Below, one piece after another: positions 1-4,956 of a DNA stretch of 8,854 nt. A model generated the notes under the pieces. That model was not told the origin of the DNA. It searched no databases and was given only the letters and a program-made list of their open reading frames with translations. This stretch comes from Chloroflexota bacterium (GTDB taxonomy: Bacteria > Chloroflexota > Dehalococcoidia > SM23-28-2 > RBG-16-64-32): contig JADFKX010000078.1 in the NCBI GenBank assembly GCA_022564695.1, positions 1-8,854 of the forward strand, read 5' to 3'. Position 1 is the stretch's first letter, and every line of letters begins with the position of its first letter. Position numbers and translations under genes: made by a program.

Positions 1-1015
1 AGGGCGCGATGGGGAAGAAGCTGTTGAACACAGGGATATAGCCCAGTACGTCCGAAAGGTCGGCCCGCTGGTTATCGTTGAAGTCGTAGGGCCAGGCGTC
101 GGGCGGACCCTCGTTGCCGGCGACATTGTTGGCGGCGCAGTCGGACAGAGGGTCCGTACCCATGAACACCTCCAACCCATCGTTGAACGCGTCGGCATCG
201 GTGTCGGCCAGCAACGGGTTGGTGCCGTGGATGTTCACCTCGTCGCCATCGTTCAGGCCGTCGCCGTCGGTGTCGGGGTTGTTGGGGTTCGTGAAGTAGA
301 TGTTGATCTCATCATCATCGGTGAGACCGTCCCCGTCGGTGTCGGTGACGCCGCCGCAGGGGGTGGTGGCGGCGAGGGAGGCTGAGGTGATGGGGTTGTT
401 CTTGGTCGGGCTGGCGGGGTCCGCGCAGACCCAGTCGTTGGCGCTGCTGTTCGTATCCTGGGTTCGTTGCAGGCTGTGCCCGTCGGCGTCGTCCGGGGCC
501 GGGAACTGGCCGGTTGTGCCGATGTGAAGGTTACCAGGGCCGGAGTAGGTCCCGTAGGCGACGCAGTCGATATAGTTGTTAGGGTTTGTGTGGTCCCAGC
601 TGCCAGGCGCGGGAGGAGAGAGGCCGGGGGAGCCCCAGCATACCATCCCGCCGCCGATGGGCAGGCTGGCGGGTATGATGAAATCAGGGGTGAGGCCGCT
701 CACAGTCTGGAACTGAGTTGTGCCCATGAGCCAGCGGCGGTTGGCGCCGCTGACGACGTCGCTTGGCACGATCAGGACGTCACCCAGGTGGTTGCCGCTG
801 GCGTCGAAGGCGCCGAGCACGGAGTTTGTCGTGATGTTTTGGCCTGCGAATAGCATCTCGATCTCGACGAACTGGACGCTGGCATCGCCGCCATAGCTGG
901 TCATCACCTCGTCGATTTCCGAGAGATGGACGGCAGCGTGTGACGAGGGAGCGTTCAGGTCGCTCGCGACAAGGGCGCTGAAGACACCGAGCCCAAGAAG
1001 CACCGCTTTAAACAC
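1..1015 (-). CDS. Secreted LTD/TSP3/dockerin-like protein (C-terminus cut off)
   Basis: The reading frame opens at a GTG (1015-1013) behind a GGAGGG Shine-Dalgarno sequence, with an in-frame TGA just upstream. It stays open for 338 codons to the left edge, so the C-terminus is missing. Residues 1-27 form a signal peptide (FKAVLLGLGVFSALVAS core, likely cleavage near SHAA), so export is expected. Residues 30-205 resemble a lamin-tail-like beta domain (FVEIEM, LGAFDASGNHLGD, HSLQRTQDTNSSANDWVC); this assignment is by resemblance only. Residues 225-292 are three 23-residue thrombospondin type 3 repeats with Asp-rich calcium ligands. Residues 306-330 (PYDFNDNQRADLSDVLGY) look like a single dockerin/EF-hand-like loop. 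Such proteins are usually cell-surface or extracellular adhesion or matrix proteins. No catalytic domain is visible, and the ligand is unknown. It is read in the same direction as the thioredoxin-like gene but separated from it by a structured 169-nt gap, so it is probably its own transcription unit. Confidence 0.85.
   Translation of the reverse strand, partial: MFKAVLLGLGVFSALVASDLNAPSSHAAVHLSEIDEVMTSYGGDASVQFVEIEMLFAGQNITTNSVLGAFDASGNHLGDVLIVPSDVVSGANRRWLMGTTQFQTVSGLTPDFIIPASLPIGGGMVCWGSPGLSPPAPGSWDHTNPNNYIDCVAYGTYSGPGNLHIGTTGQFPAPDDADGHSLQRTQDTNSSANDWVCADPASPTKNNPITSASLAATTPCGGVTDTDGDGLTDDDEINIYFTNPNNPDTDGDGLNDGDEVNIHGTNPLLADTDADAFNDGLEVFMGTDPLSDCAANNVAGNEGPPDAWPYDFNDNQRADLSDVLGYIPVFNSFFPIAP
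140..343 (-). repeat. Three tandem TSP3 calcium-binding repeats (protein level)
   Basis: Three consecutive 23-codon units begin DTDGDGLTDDDE, DTDGDGLNDGDE and DTDADAFNDGLE. Units one and two end in a TNP motif and the third in TDP. The Asp and Asn spacing is the calcium-coordinating pattern of thrombospondin type 3 repeats. At DNA level this gives a 69-bp period. The third unit has lost two Gly residues (DADAF for DGDGL) and one acidic position, so it is the most diverged. Confidence 0.85.
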
Positions 1016-1087
1016 TAACCCTCCCTCTCATCGGATTCATAAAATCATGCTGGCATGGCTTATACGATGGGAGTGGGTCGTATGGAT

Positions 1088-1151
1088 TTCACGGGCGTTT
1101 GGCGGATTCTACCTGGCCGCGCAATCAGGGCGCGAAGCCCTTGCCCGTGAA
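1088..1151 (-). other. Nested inverted repeat, possible terminator or structured RNA
   Basis: TTCACGGGC (1088-1096) is perfectly complementary to GCCCGTGAA (1143-1151), a 9-bp outer stem around 46 nt. Read on the minus strand, the interior can form AGGGC-TTCGC-GCCCT and GCGG...CCGC, so the whole can fold as a three-way junction. A competing small hairpin, GTGA-AGCC-TCAC (1147-1158), shares one arm of the outer stem. The element starts 34 nt after the stop codon of the thioredoxin-like gene and ends about 70 nt before the secreted-protein start. It could end the former transcript, but there is no U-tract, so a classical intrinsic terminator is not supported. A TATAAG hexamer on the minus strand (1059-1064) could be the -10 box of the secreted-protein gene, but I see no matching -35 box. 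Confidence 0.45.
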
Positions 1152-1184
1152 GCCTCACCTCATATCGTTTGCCCTTCGTTTAGA

Positions 1185-1763
1185 CTAGCCGGCCTTCTCC
1201 TGGAGTAGATCGCGCAGCTCCCGCACCGTCTCCTGACGCCAGGAGGCCCAGACCGGCCCCTCTTGGAACTCCCGGTACGCCGCTCGCCGCTCCTCCTGCT
1301 CCAGCGCCTCGAACTTCGCCTGCATCTCTCCCAGCTCGGCGTTGGCCTTCGCCGGCCGCTCCGTCCAGTGAGCGATGTAGCGGTGATCTTTGGTGTAGAA
1401 CACGAAGACTGGGATCGACTGGCTCTCTCCATGGTTGAGGAACTCGTTCATGATGTCCAGGTTGTCGTCCCTGGGGAAGATGCGCAGCTCCACCCCCGCC
1501 GCCTCGGCGATGCGCGCCATCACCGGCAACCCCCGAAACACGTCCGGGCACCAGTCCTCGCCTAGCGCCAGCACCTTCGCCGCGCCATCCGCCGCGGACG
1601 CCAGCGAGCGAAACGCCTCAACGTCCTCGTCCGTGAGCACGGTCTCGCTGTGGTTGTACTCGAACTTCCCCTGGTTGCGCTTGATCTGTCCCAGGTATTG
1701 CTCCCAGGTCATGCCGCTGGCGAACCGCTCCGGCGTTATGACGCTCTCCTTCTGCTGAGTCAA
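1185..1763 (-). CDS. Thioredoxin-fold family protein with single active-site Cys
   Basis: This 192-residue protein matches the Thioredoxin_9-type family. There is a helical N-terminus (FASGMTWEQYL), then a thioredoxin fold with the active-site strand and turn at residues 66-76 (ALGEDWCPDVF), the region LRIFPRDDNLDIMNEFL at 93-109, and a cis-proline segment SIPVFVF at 116-122. The C-terminus (about 136-190) is charged and helical. Family members usually have WCxDC or WCPDx near the fold entrance. Here only C72 is present and the second position is V75, so a dithiol-disulfide cycle within the motif is unlikely. A monothiol, binding or chaperone-like role is possible. There is no signal peptide, so it should be cytoplasmic. 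Translation starts at TTG (1763-1761), chosen because AAGGAG lies 6 nt upstream and no ATG offers a better start. It lies 79 nt downstream of mazG on the same strand and may be co-transcribed with it. Confidence 0.85.
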   Translation of the reverse strand: MTQQKESVITPERFASGMTWEQYLGQIKRNQGKFEYNHSETVLTDEDVEAFRSLASAADGAAKVLALGEDWCPDVFRGLPVMARIAEAAGVELRIFPRDDNLDIMNEFLNHGESQSIPVFVFYTKDHRYIAHWTERPAKANAELGEMQAKFEALEQEERRAAYREFQEGPVWASWRQETVRELRDLLQEKAG

Positions 1764-1769
1764 CGTGGG

Positions 1770-1775
1770 CTCCTT
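1770..1775 (-). promoter_or_regulatory. Strong RBS fixing a TTG start
   Basis: AAGGAG on the minus strand lies 6 nt before the TTG codon of the thioredoxin-like gene. This near-ideal Shine-Dalgarno spacing is the main reason to accept TTG as the start. Confidence 0.7.
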
Positions 1776-1789
1776 CCTAATACGTTAGG
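1776..1789 (-). promoter_or_regulatory. Small inverted repeat abutting the RBS
   Basis: CCTAA-CGTA-TTAGG (minus strand) is a 5-bp perfect stem with a 4-nt loop. It ends immediately before the AAGGAG ribosome binding site of the thioredoxin-like gene. It could be a small protein-binding site or an RNA hairpin affecting initiation. At 14 nt it may also be chance. Confidence 0.3.
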
Positions 1790-1842
1790 TCTCCTCAGAT
1801 TAACACGGCTCTCCAATCGCGACAAACCTTGGCCGCAAGCCC

Positions 1843-2628
1843 TCAATCGTGGTCGGGCTTCTCCTTCACCTCCTGCCATAGCGCCAGCTTCTCCTCGGCC
1901 GGTATCTCTCGCAGTTCGCGCCCCTCCTCCTTGACCGTAGCCTCCAGTCGCTGAAACCGCGTCCGAAATCCGCGACAGGTGGAGCGCAGCGCCTCCTCGG
2001 CGTCCACCTCCAGCCAGCCTGCCAGGCCGCCCAGCGCGAACAGCGCGTCTCCGACCTCCTTACGGCGCTGGTCAGGCGTGTCCGCCTCCCTTAGCTCGCC
2101 CAGCTCCTCCTCCAGCGCCTCCCATGCCTGCTCGACCCTCTCCCAGGCGAAGCCGGCGCGGTGAGCGCGTCTCTGCATCGCCTGGGCGTAAGCCAGCGAA
2201 GGTAACGTGCCGGGTATCCCCGTCAGCGCTGACTGTCCGTGCCGCTCCTCACCCTTCAGCTTCTCCCACTGCTCCACCACCGCCTCCGGCGTCTCCGCCT
2301 TGGCGTCCGCGAACACGTGAGGGTGCCGACGCACCAGCTTGTCGTTCACACCGTAGACCACGTCCTCCAGCCCGAATTCGCCCGCCTCCTCCGCGATCTG
2401 CACGTGCAGCAACACCTCAAGGAGCAGGTCGCCCAGCTCTTCGCACAGATGCGCCGGGTCGCCCTCGTCCAGCGCCTCTAGCGCCTCGCTCGCCTCCTCC
2501 AGCAAGAACGGCCGCAGCGACTGATGGGTCTGGACGCGGTCCCAGGGGCAGCCCTCCGGCCCGCGAAGAGTGGCCACGATCTTTCGTAGCCCGTTGAACG
2601 TATGCATATCTCTCTTAGTTGGTCTCAT
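1843..2628 (-). CDS. mazG: MazG-type NTP pyrophosphohydrolase
   Basis: This 261-residue protein with two MazG-like halves hydrolyses nucleoside triphosphates to monophosphate and pyrophosphate in the cytoplasm (family knowledge). The N-terminal half carries the signature LRGPEGCPWDRVQTHQSL (21-38), the metal-binding EExxE (E44, E45, E48) and ExxD (E64, D67), and RRHPHVF (100-106). The C-terminal half repeats the pattern with EEELGEL (173-179) and EVGDALFAL (191-199). The length is normal for full bacterial MazG. The ATG at 2628 has an AGGG-type RBS and fits the promoter at 2662-2691, which would give a leader of about 27 nt. A second in-frame ATG at 2607 (MHTFNGLRKIV) matches the usual family N-terminus even better. 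A TTG at 2691 would extend it by 21 residues that do not look conserved, and it overlaps the -35 box. The thioredoxin-like gene follows on the same strand. Confidence 0.93.
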   Translation of the reverse strand: MRPTKRDMHTFNGLRKIVATLRGPEGCPWDRVQTHQSLRPFLLEEASEALEALDEGDPAHLCEELGDLLLEVLLHVQIAEEAGEFGLEDVVYGVNDKLVRRHPHVFADAKAETPEAVVEQWEKLKGEERHGQSALTGIPGTLPSLAYAQAMQRRAHRAGFAWERVEQAWEALEEELGELREADTPDQRRKEVGDALFALGGLAGWLEVDAEEALRSTCRGFRTRFQRLEATVKEEGRELREIPAEEKLALWQEVKEKPDHD

Positions 2629-2661
2629 TTGGAACGCCCTTTCGTAAATTCTCGCCAAAGC

Positions 2662-2691
2662 ATGATAACCAGTCGCCGAAAGCGTTGACAA
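2662..2691 (-). promoter_or_regulatory. Predicted sigma-70 promoter of mazG
   Basis: On the minus strand TTGTCA (plus positions 2686-2691) is separated by 18 nt from TATCAT (2662-2667). Each box matches the consensus at 5 of 6 positions. Transcription would begin near 2655, about 27 nt before the mazG ATG at 2628. Confidence 0.55.
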
Positions 2692-2713
2692 ACGGAACGT
2701 ACCGTATCACGAT
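2685..2713 (+). promoter_or_regulatory. Possible promoter of the DUF1461 gene
   Basis: A perfect -35 hexamer TTGACA lies at 2685-2690. The -10 at 17-nt spacing (CACGAT, 2708-2713) is weak, and GATTAA or ATTAAA slightly downstream are alternatives. The -35 box overlaps the mazG -35 box on the other strand. Transcripts would start around 2720, upstream of the GGAAGGGAAGG purine stretch at 2743-2753. Confidence 0.3.
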
Positions 2714-2793
2714 TAAATCAGCAACTCGGTCGGCGGACAGTAGGAAGGGAAGGCGCGCTGGGCCTCTTTCGGACGATAGCCTTTGCACTGCTA

Positions 2794-3564
2794 GTGCTGG
2801 CGCTGCCGGTCGCCATCGTGGCGACCAACATCCGTTTCGCCGCCTCTGAGGTACGCGTCTACGATTACTCCGTCCGTGAGTATGACGCAGCCGCTGTCTC
2901 CCGCATCCCGGAGAGCGAGCTTCTCCGCGCCAATCGTGAGCTGCTGTCCTACTTTACGGCCGCTGACCCAGGGCCTCTGCATATCGTCGTCACCAACACC
3001 AACGGCGAAGAGGACACGCTGTTCAACGCCCGCGAAACCGCCCACCTGGCCGACGTGCGCGTCCTGTTCCGGGGGCTGTTCACCGTCCAGGCGCTGGCTC
3101 TGGCGCTGACGCTAACCATGGCGGTGGTGCTCATCGCCACCTCGTCCTTACGAGTGCTGGCCCAGGCGCTTCTCTACGGCTCAGCGTTAACGATCGCCCT
3201 GGTCGCCGCCACCGGCGGCCTCGCCGCCCTCGGCTTCGAACAGGCTTGGCGCCAGTTCCACTTCCTCGCCTTTACTAACGACCTTTGGCTTCTGAACCCC
3301 GCCACCGACCACCTCATACAGATGTTCCCCGAGCCGTTCTGGTTTGACATAACGCTACTCATCGGCGCCTTCACCTTGCTTCAGGTGCTACTCATCGGCG
3401 GCGCTTCCGGGCTCTACATATACCTGAGCCGGTCCGACGAGCAGGAGGAGCAGCCCCCTCGCCACCTGCTGGTGCCCCGGCCCCTGGAGCCGCGGCCGCG
3501 CGTCCCGCCCCCGCGACCCCGTCACCGCGCCCCCTCACGCGCTAGACCAGACGAAGTCTTGTAG
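2794..3564 (+). CDS. TIGR01906/DUF1461 family integral membrane protein
   Basis: This 256-residue membrane protein belongs to a family of unknown function. Diagnostic segments are LFNARETAHLADVRVLF (76-92) and FHFLAFTNDLWLLNPATDHL (155-174), followed by IQMFPEPFW. An N-terminal hydrophobic segment is followed by an extracytoplasmic-looking region of about 80 residues. Three more membrane helices lie near 97-117, 126-147 and 185-211. The C-terminal tail (220-256) is rich in Pro and Arg and probably cytoplasmic. The start is uncertain. The GTG at 2794 has no RBS and cuts the first helix, whereas the frame is open back to 2689 and encodes LGLFRTIAFALLVLALP across the GTG. There is no ATG, GTG or TTG further upstream. 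A CTG at 2758 lies 4-9 nt behind GGAAGGGAAGG and would give a complete first helix, so it may be the true start. The gene is divergent from mazG. Confidence 0.8.
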   Translation: MLALPVAIVATNIRFAASEVRVYDYSVREYDAAAVSRIPESELLRANRELLSYFTAADPGPLHIVVTNTNGEEDTLFNARETAHLADVRVLFRGLFTVQALALALTLTMAVVLIATSSLRVLAQALLYGSALTIALVAATGGLAALGFEQAWRQFHFLAFTNDLWLLNPATDHLIQMFPEPFWFDITLLIGAFTLLQVLLIGGASGLYIYLSRSDEQEEQPPRHLLVPRPLEPRPRVPPPRPRHRAPSRARPDEVL

Positions 3565-3585
3565 CCGTAGCTGCACGCCTGCCCG

Positions 3586-3675
3586 CCTCTGGAGGGGCTT
3601 CAGCCCTGCGCTTTACAGGCAAGCCCAAACGTCCGAGGCAGTGGTGGAAAGAGTAGTGGTCGGCCCCTGTAAGGC
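3586..3675. repeat. Intergenic inverted repeats between convergent genes
   Basis: GCTTTACAGG (3610-3619) pairs with CCTGTAAGGC (3666-3675) as a 10-bp stem with one G-U pair and a 46-nt loop. Immediately before it are the near-palindrome CCTC-TG-GAGG (3586-3595) and the hairpin GGGCT-TC-AGCCC (3595-3606). The block sits between the ends of two convergent genes (stops at 3564 and 3684), so it may act as a bidirectional transcription end or be a small dispersed repeat. There is no T-run after either hairpin. Confidence 0.4.
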
Positions 3676-3683
3676 CCGTTCGA

Positions 3684-3920
3684 TCAGTTCACGCTGGAGC
3701 AGGCGCAGTTGCCGCCGGCGCAGCCCCCGCAGCCGCCGGTGCCGGCCAGAGCATCGCTCGCTCCGCCCTCACCTTGAGCGAACGCGGCGAACGTAGACAG
3801 CACCCGCTCGCCGCCCTCGTGGCCCTCGGGGCAGGCGGCGGGGTCGTCCAATCGCCCCATAGGGCGGAGCAGCTCGAACCGCCCCTCACAGCGCCGGCAG
3901 TAGTATTCGTACAGAGGCAT
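3684..3920 (-). CDS. FmdB family zinc-ribbon protein
   Basis: This 78-residue protein opens with the family hallmark MPLYEYYCRRCEGRFELL. C8 and C11 form the first zinc knuckle. The second knuckle, normally CPxC, is CPEGH here (C30, H34), so the metal site, if kept, would be CCCH-type. The hallmark is followed by RVLSTFAAF (39-47), a Gly/Ala linker and a Cys-rich tail CGGCAGGNCACSS (C64, C67, C72, C74). Family members are small putative regulatory or metal-binding proteins whose function is mostly unknown. It starts at an ATG with only a weak purine stretch (GATAGAG) in front. The predicted promoter leaves a leader of only about 6 nt. It is divergent from the GNAT gene and convergent with the DUF1461 gene. 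Confidence 0.88.
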   Translation of the reverse strand: MPLYEYYCRRCEGRFELLRPMGRLDDPAACPEGHEGGERVLSTFAAFAQGEGGASDALAGTGGCGGCAGGNCACSSVN

Positions 3921-3932
3921 CTCTATCTAACG

Positions 3933-3961
3933 ATGCTAATCTTGTCCCGGGCCGCCGTCAA
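3933..3961 (-). promoter_or_regulatory. Predicted promoter of the FmdB-like gene
   Basis: On the minus strand TTGACG (plus 3956-3961) is followed after 17 nt by TAGCAT (3933-3938). The matches are 5 of 6 and 4 of 6. Initiation about 7 nt downstream would fall near 3926, only about 6 nt from the ATG at 3920. That implies a nearly leaderless message. Confidence 0.45.
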
Positions 3962-3975
3962 CCATCGCTAGGAGG

Positions 3976-4003
3976 TGGACGTAAGCGCCGCGCCTGCTAC
4001 AAT
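3976..4003 (+). promoter_or_regulatory. Predicted extended -10 promoter of the GNAT/DinB pair
   Basis: TGCTACAAT (3995-4003) is an extended -10 element, and TACAAT matches consensus at 5 of 6 positions. TGGACG (3976-3981) lies 16 nt upstream of the hexamer as a plausible -35 box (4 of 6). Initiation near 4010 gives a leader of about 57 nt before the GTG start at 4067. Confidence 0.5.
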
Positions 4004-4066
4004 CGTACCTCTTAGTATCTTTCGCATCCGCGTTGCCCCTGCGCCAGGAAGAGGAGCCAGCCCGAA

Positions 4067-4501
4067 GTGTCCGATTACACCATCCGCGACGCTCAGCCCG
4101 AGGAGTTCGACACCATCATCCGGCTGTGGGAGTCCATCGACAGGCACACCAGCCTGCCCGACCGCCGCGAGTACCTGGAGGCGTTTCACGCCTTCTCGCC
4201 TGACCTGTTCCTGGTCGCGGAGGCCGAGGGCCGTATCGTGGGGACGGTCATCGGCGGCTGGGACGGCTGGCGCGCCAACATCGCGCGGCTCTCCACCCAC
4301 CCGCAGGCGCGCCGAAAGGGCATCGCCATGGCGCTGGTGCGGGAGCTGGAGCGCCGCCTGAAGGCGAAGGGCGCCCGCCGCGTCTATGCCCTGGTAGACC
4401 GCCGCAGCTCGCCCGCCGAGCCCTTCTGGCAGTCCGCTGGCTACGCCGTCAACGACCAGATCGCACAGTACTCCCGCAACTTCGAGAAGGAAGGAGAGTG
4501 A
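4067..4501 (+). CDS. GNAT family N-acetyltransferase
   Basis: This 144-residue single-domain GNAT protein should transfer an acetyl group from acetyl-CoA to an unknown amine. Seen in order: an N-terminal strand YTIRDAQPEEFDTIIRLW (4-21); LFLVAEAEGRIVGTVIGG (47-64); motif A, ARLSTHPQARRKGIAMALVR (73-92), with the pyrophosphate-binding loop Q80-R-R-K-G-I-A; and the C-terminal motif B region EPFWQSAGYAV (118-128), with Y126. It most resembles YpeA-type small acetyltransferases, but the substrate cannot be read from the sequence. The GTG start at 4067 was chosen because the conserved strand begins right after it and GAGGAG lies 10 nt upstream. The next gene starts 3 nt after its stop, so the two are surely co-transcribed. 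Confidence 0.9.
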   Translation: MSDYTIRDAQPEEFDTIIRLWESIDRHTSLPDRREYLEAFHAFSPDLFLVAEAEGRIVGTVIGGWDGWRANIARLSTHPQARRKGIAMALVRELERRLKAKGARRVYALVDRRSSPAEPFWQSAGYAVNDQIAQYSRNFEKEGE

Positions 4502-4504
4502 GCG

Positions 4505-4939
4505 ATGGACGCGGAAGCCGTCGCGTCGATGCTGCGTAAGGATCGTGCCGAGTGGGAAGTGCTGGTTGCCGTGCTCGAAGCGCACCCTCAGAAGAGTCTC
4601 CATGATCCAAGCTCGCCGCGGTGGACTAGCCGTGACGTCTACGCTCACCTGTCGCGCTGGATAGAGCGCTCGACGTTCGAGCTAGAGGCGCGGCTTGAGG
4701 GCGGCTCGCTGCAGCCGCTTGAGGGCACCGACGATGAGGTCAACGCTCGCTGGCAGCGGGAAGATAGCGGACTTGGCCTCGGCGAGGCACGGGAACGTGC
4801 TCAACAAGCGTTCGAGCGACGCCTACGGGCGATAGAGGGGGTTCCAGCTGATCGTTGGGACGAGATGCTCGAGGCCATCGCGCGCGCTGACGGGGCAGAG
4901 CACTACGCGGGCCACCGGAGCTACATCTCTGTGACGTAG
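4505..4939 (+). CDS. DinB/DfsB-like four-helix bundle protein
   Basis: This 144-residue helical protein resembles the DinB superfamily, in particular ClbS/DfsB-type proteins. The family pattern is seen in WTSRDVYAHLSRWIER (40-55), TDDEVNARW (75-83), the long helix GEARERAQQAFERRLRAIEG (93-112) and EHYAGHRSYI (132-141). H48, H133 and H137 sit where DinB proteins hold a metal-binding His triad. Family members include thiol-dependent transferases and small-molecule-modifying or protective enzymes, and the reaction here cannot be assigned. Its RBS AAGGAG (4491-4496) lies inside the end of the GNAT gene, 8 nt before the ATG, so coupled translation is likely. Its stop lies only 17 nt from the stop of rpoD on the other strand. 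Confidence 0.75.
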   Translation: MDAEAVASMLRKDRAEWEVLVAVLEAHPQKSLHDPSSPRWTSRDVYAHLSRWIERSTFELEARLEGGSLQPLEGTDDEVNARWQREDSGLGLGEARERAQQAFERRLRAIEGVPADRWDEMLEAIARADGAEHYAGHRSYISVT

Positions 4940-4956
4940 AGGCGAACCTGAGGTGC

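Noticed and set aside
140..343. Possible CRISPR or DNA tandem repeat, from the repeated gtcgccgtcggtgtc pattern
   Set aside because: The period is coding (23 codons), the units are diverged, and the translated sequence is clearly TSP3 calcium-binding repeats.
1088..1151. Possible tRNA suggested by the nested stems
   Set aside because: The outer stem is 9 bp, not 7. The element is 64 nt and lacks a T-arm GTTC motif, an anticodon arm of the right size and a D-arm.
2124..2597. 157-codon plus-strand open frame over mazG
   Set aside because: The product is Pro/Arg/Ala-rich low-complexity sequence, typical of an antisense shadow of a GC-rich gene. MazG motifs are unambiguous on the other strand.
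1843..2628. mazG as part of a toxin-antitoxin system
   Set aside because: No mazE or mazF-like gene is adjacent. The neighbours are a thioredoxin-fold protein and a divergent membrane protein, so only the housekeeping pyrophosphohydrolase role is supported.
3968..4648. 226-codon minus-strand open frame opposite the GNAT gene
   Set aside because: It lies antisense to two well-recognised plus-strand genes, has no recognisable domain, and reflects high GC codon structure. The FmdB and GNAT promoters also lie in its 3' part.
4940..4956. Bidirectional terminator between the DinB-like gene and rpoD
   Set aside because: Only the 9-nt ACCTCAGGT mirror is present, with a 1-nt loop and no T-run, which is insufficient for a terminator call.
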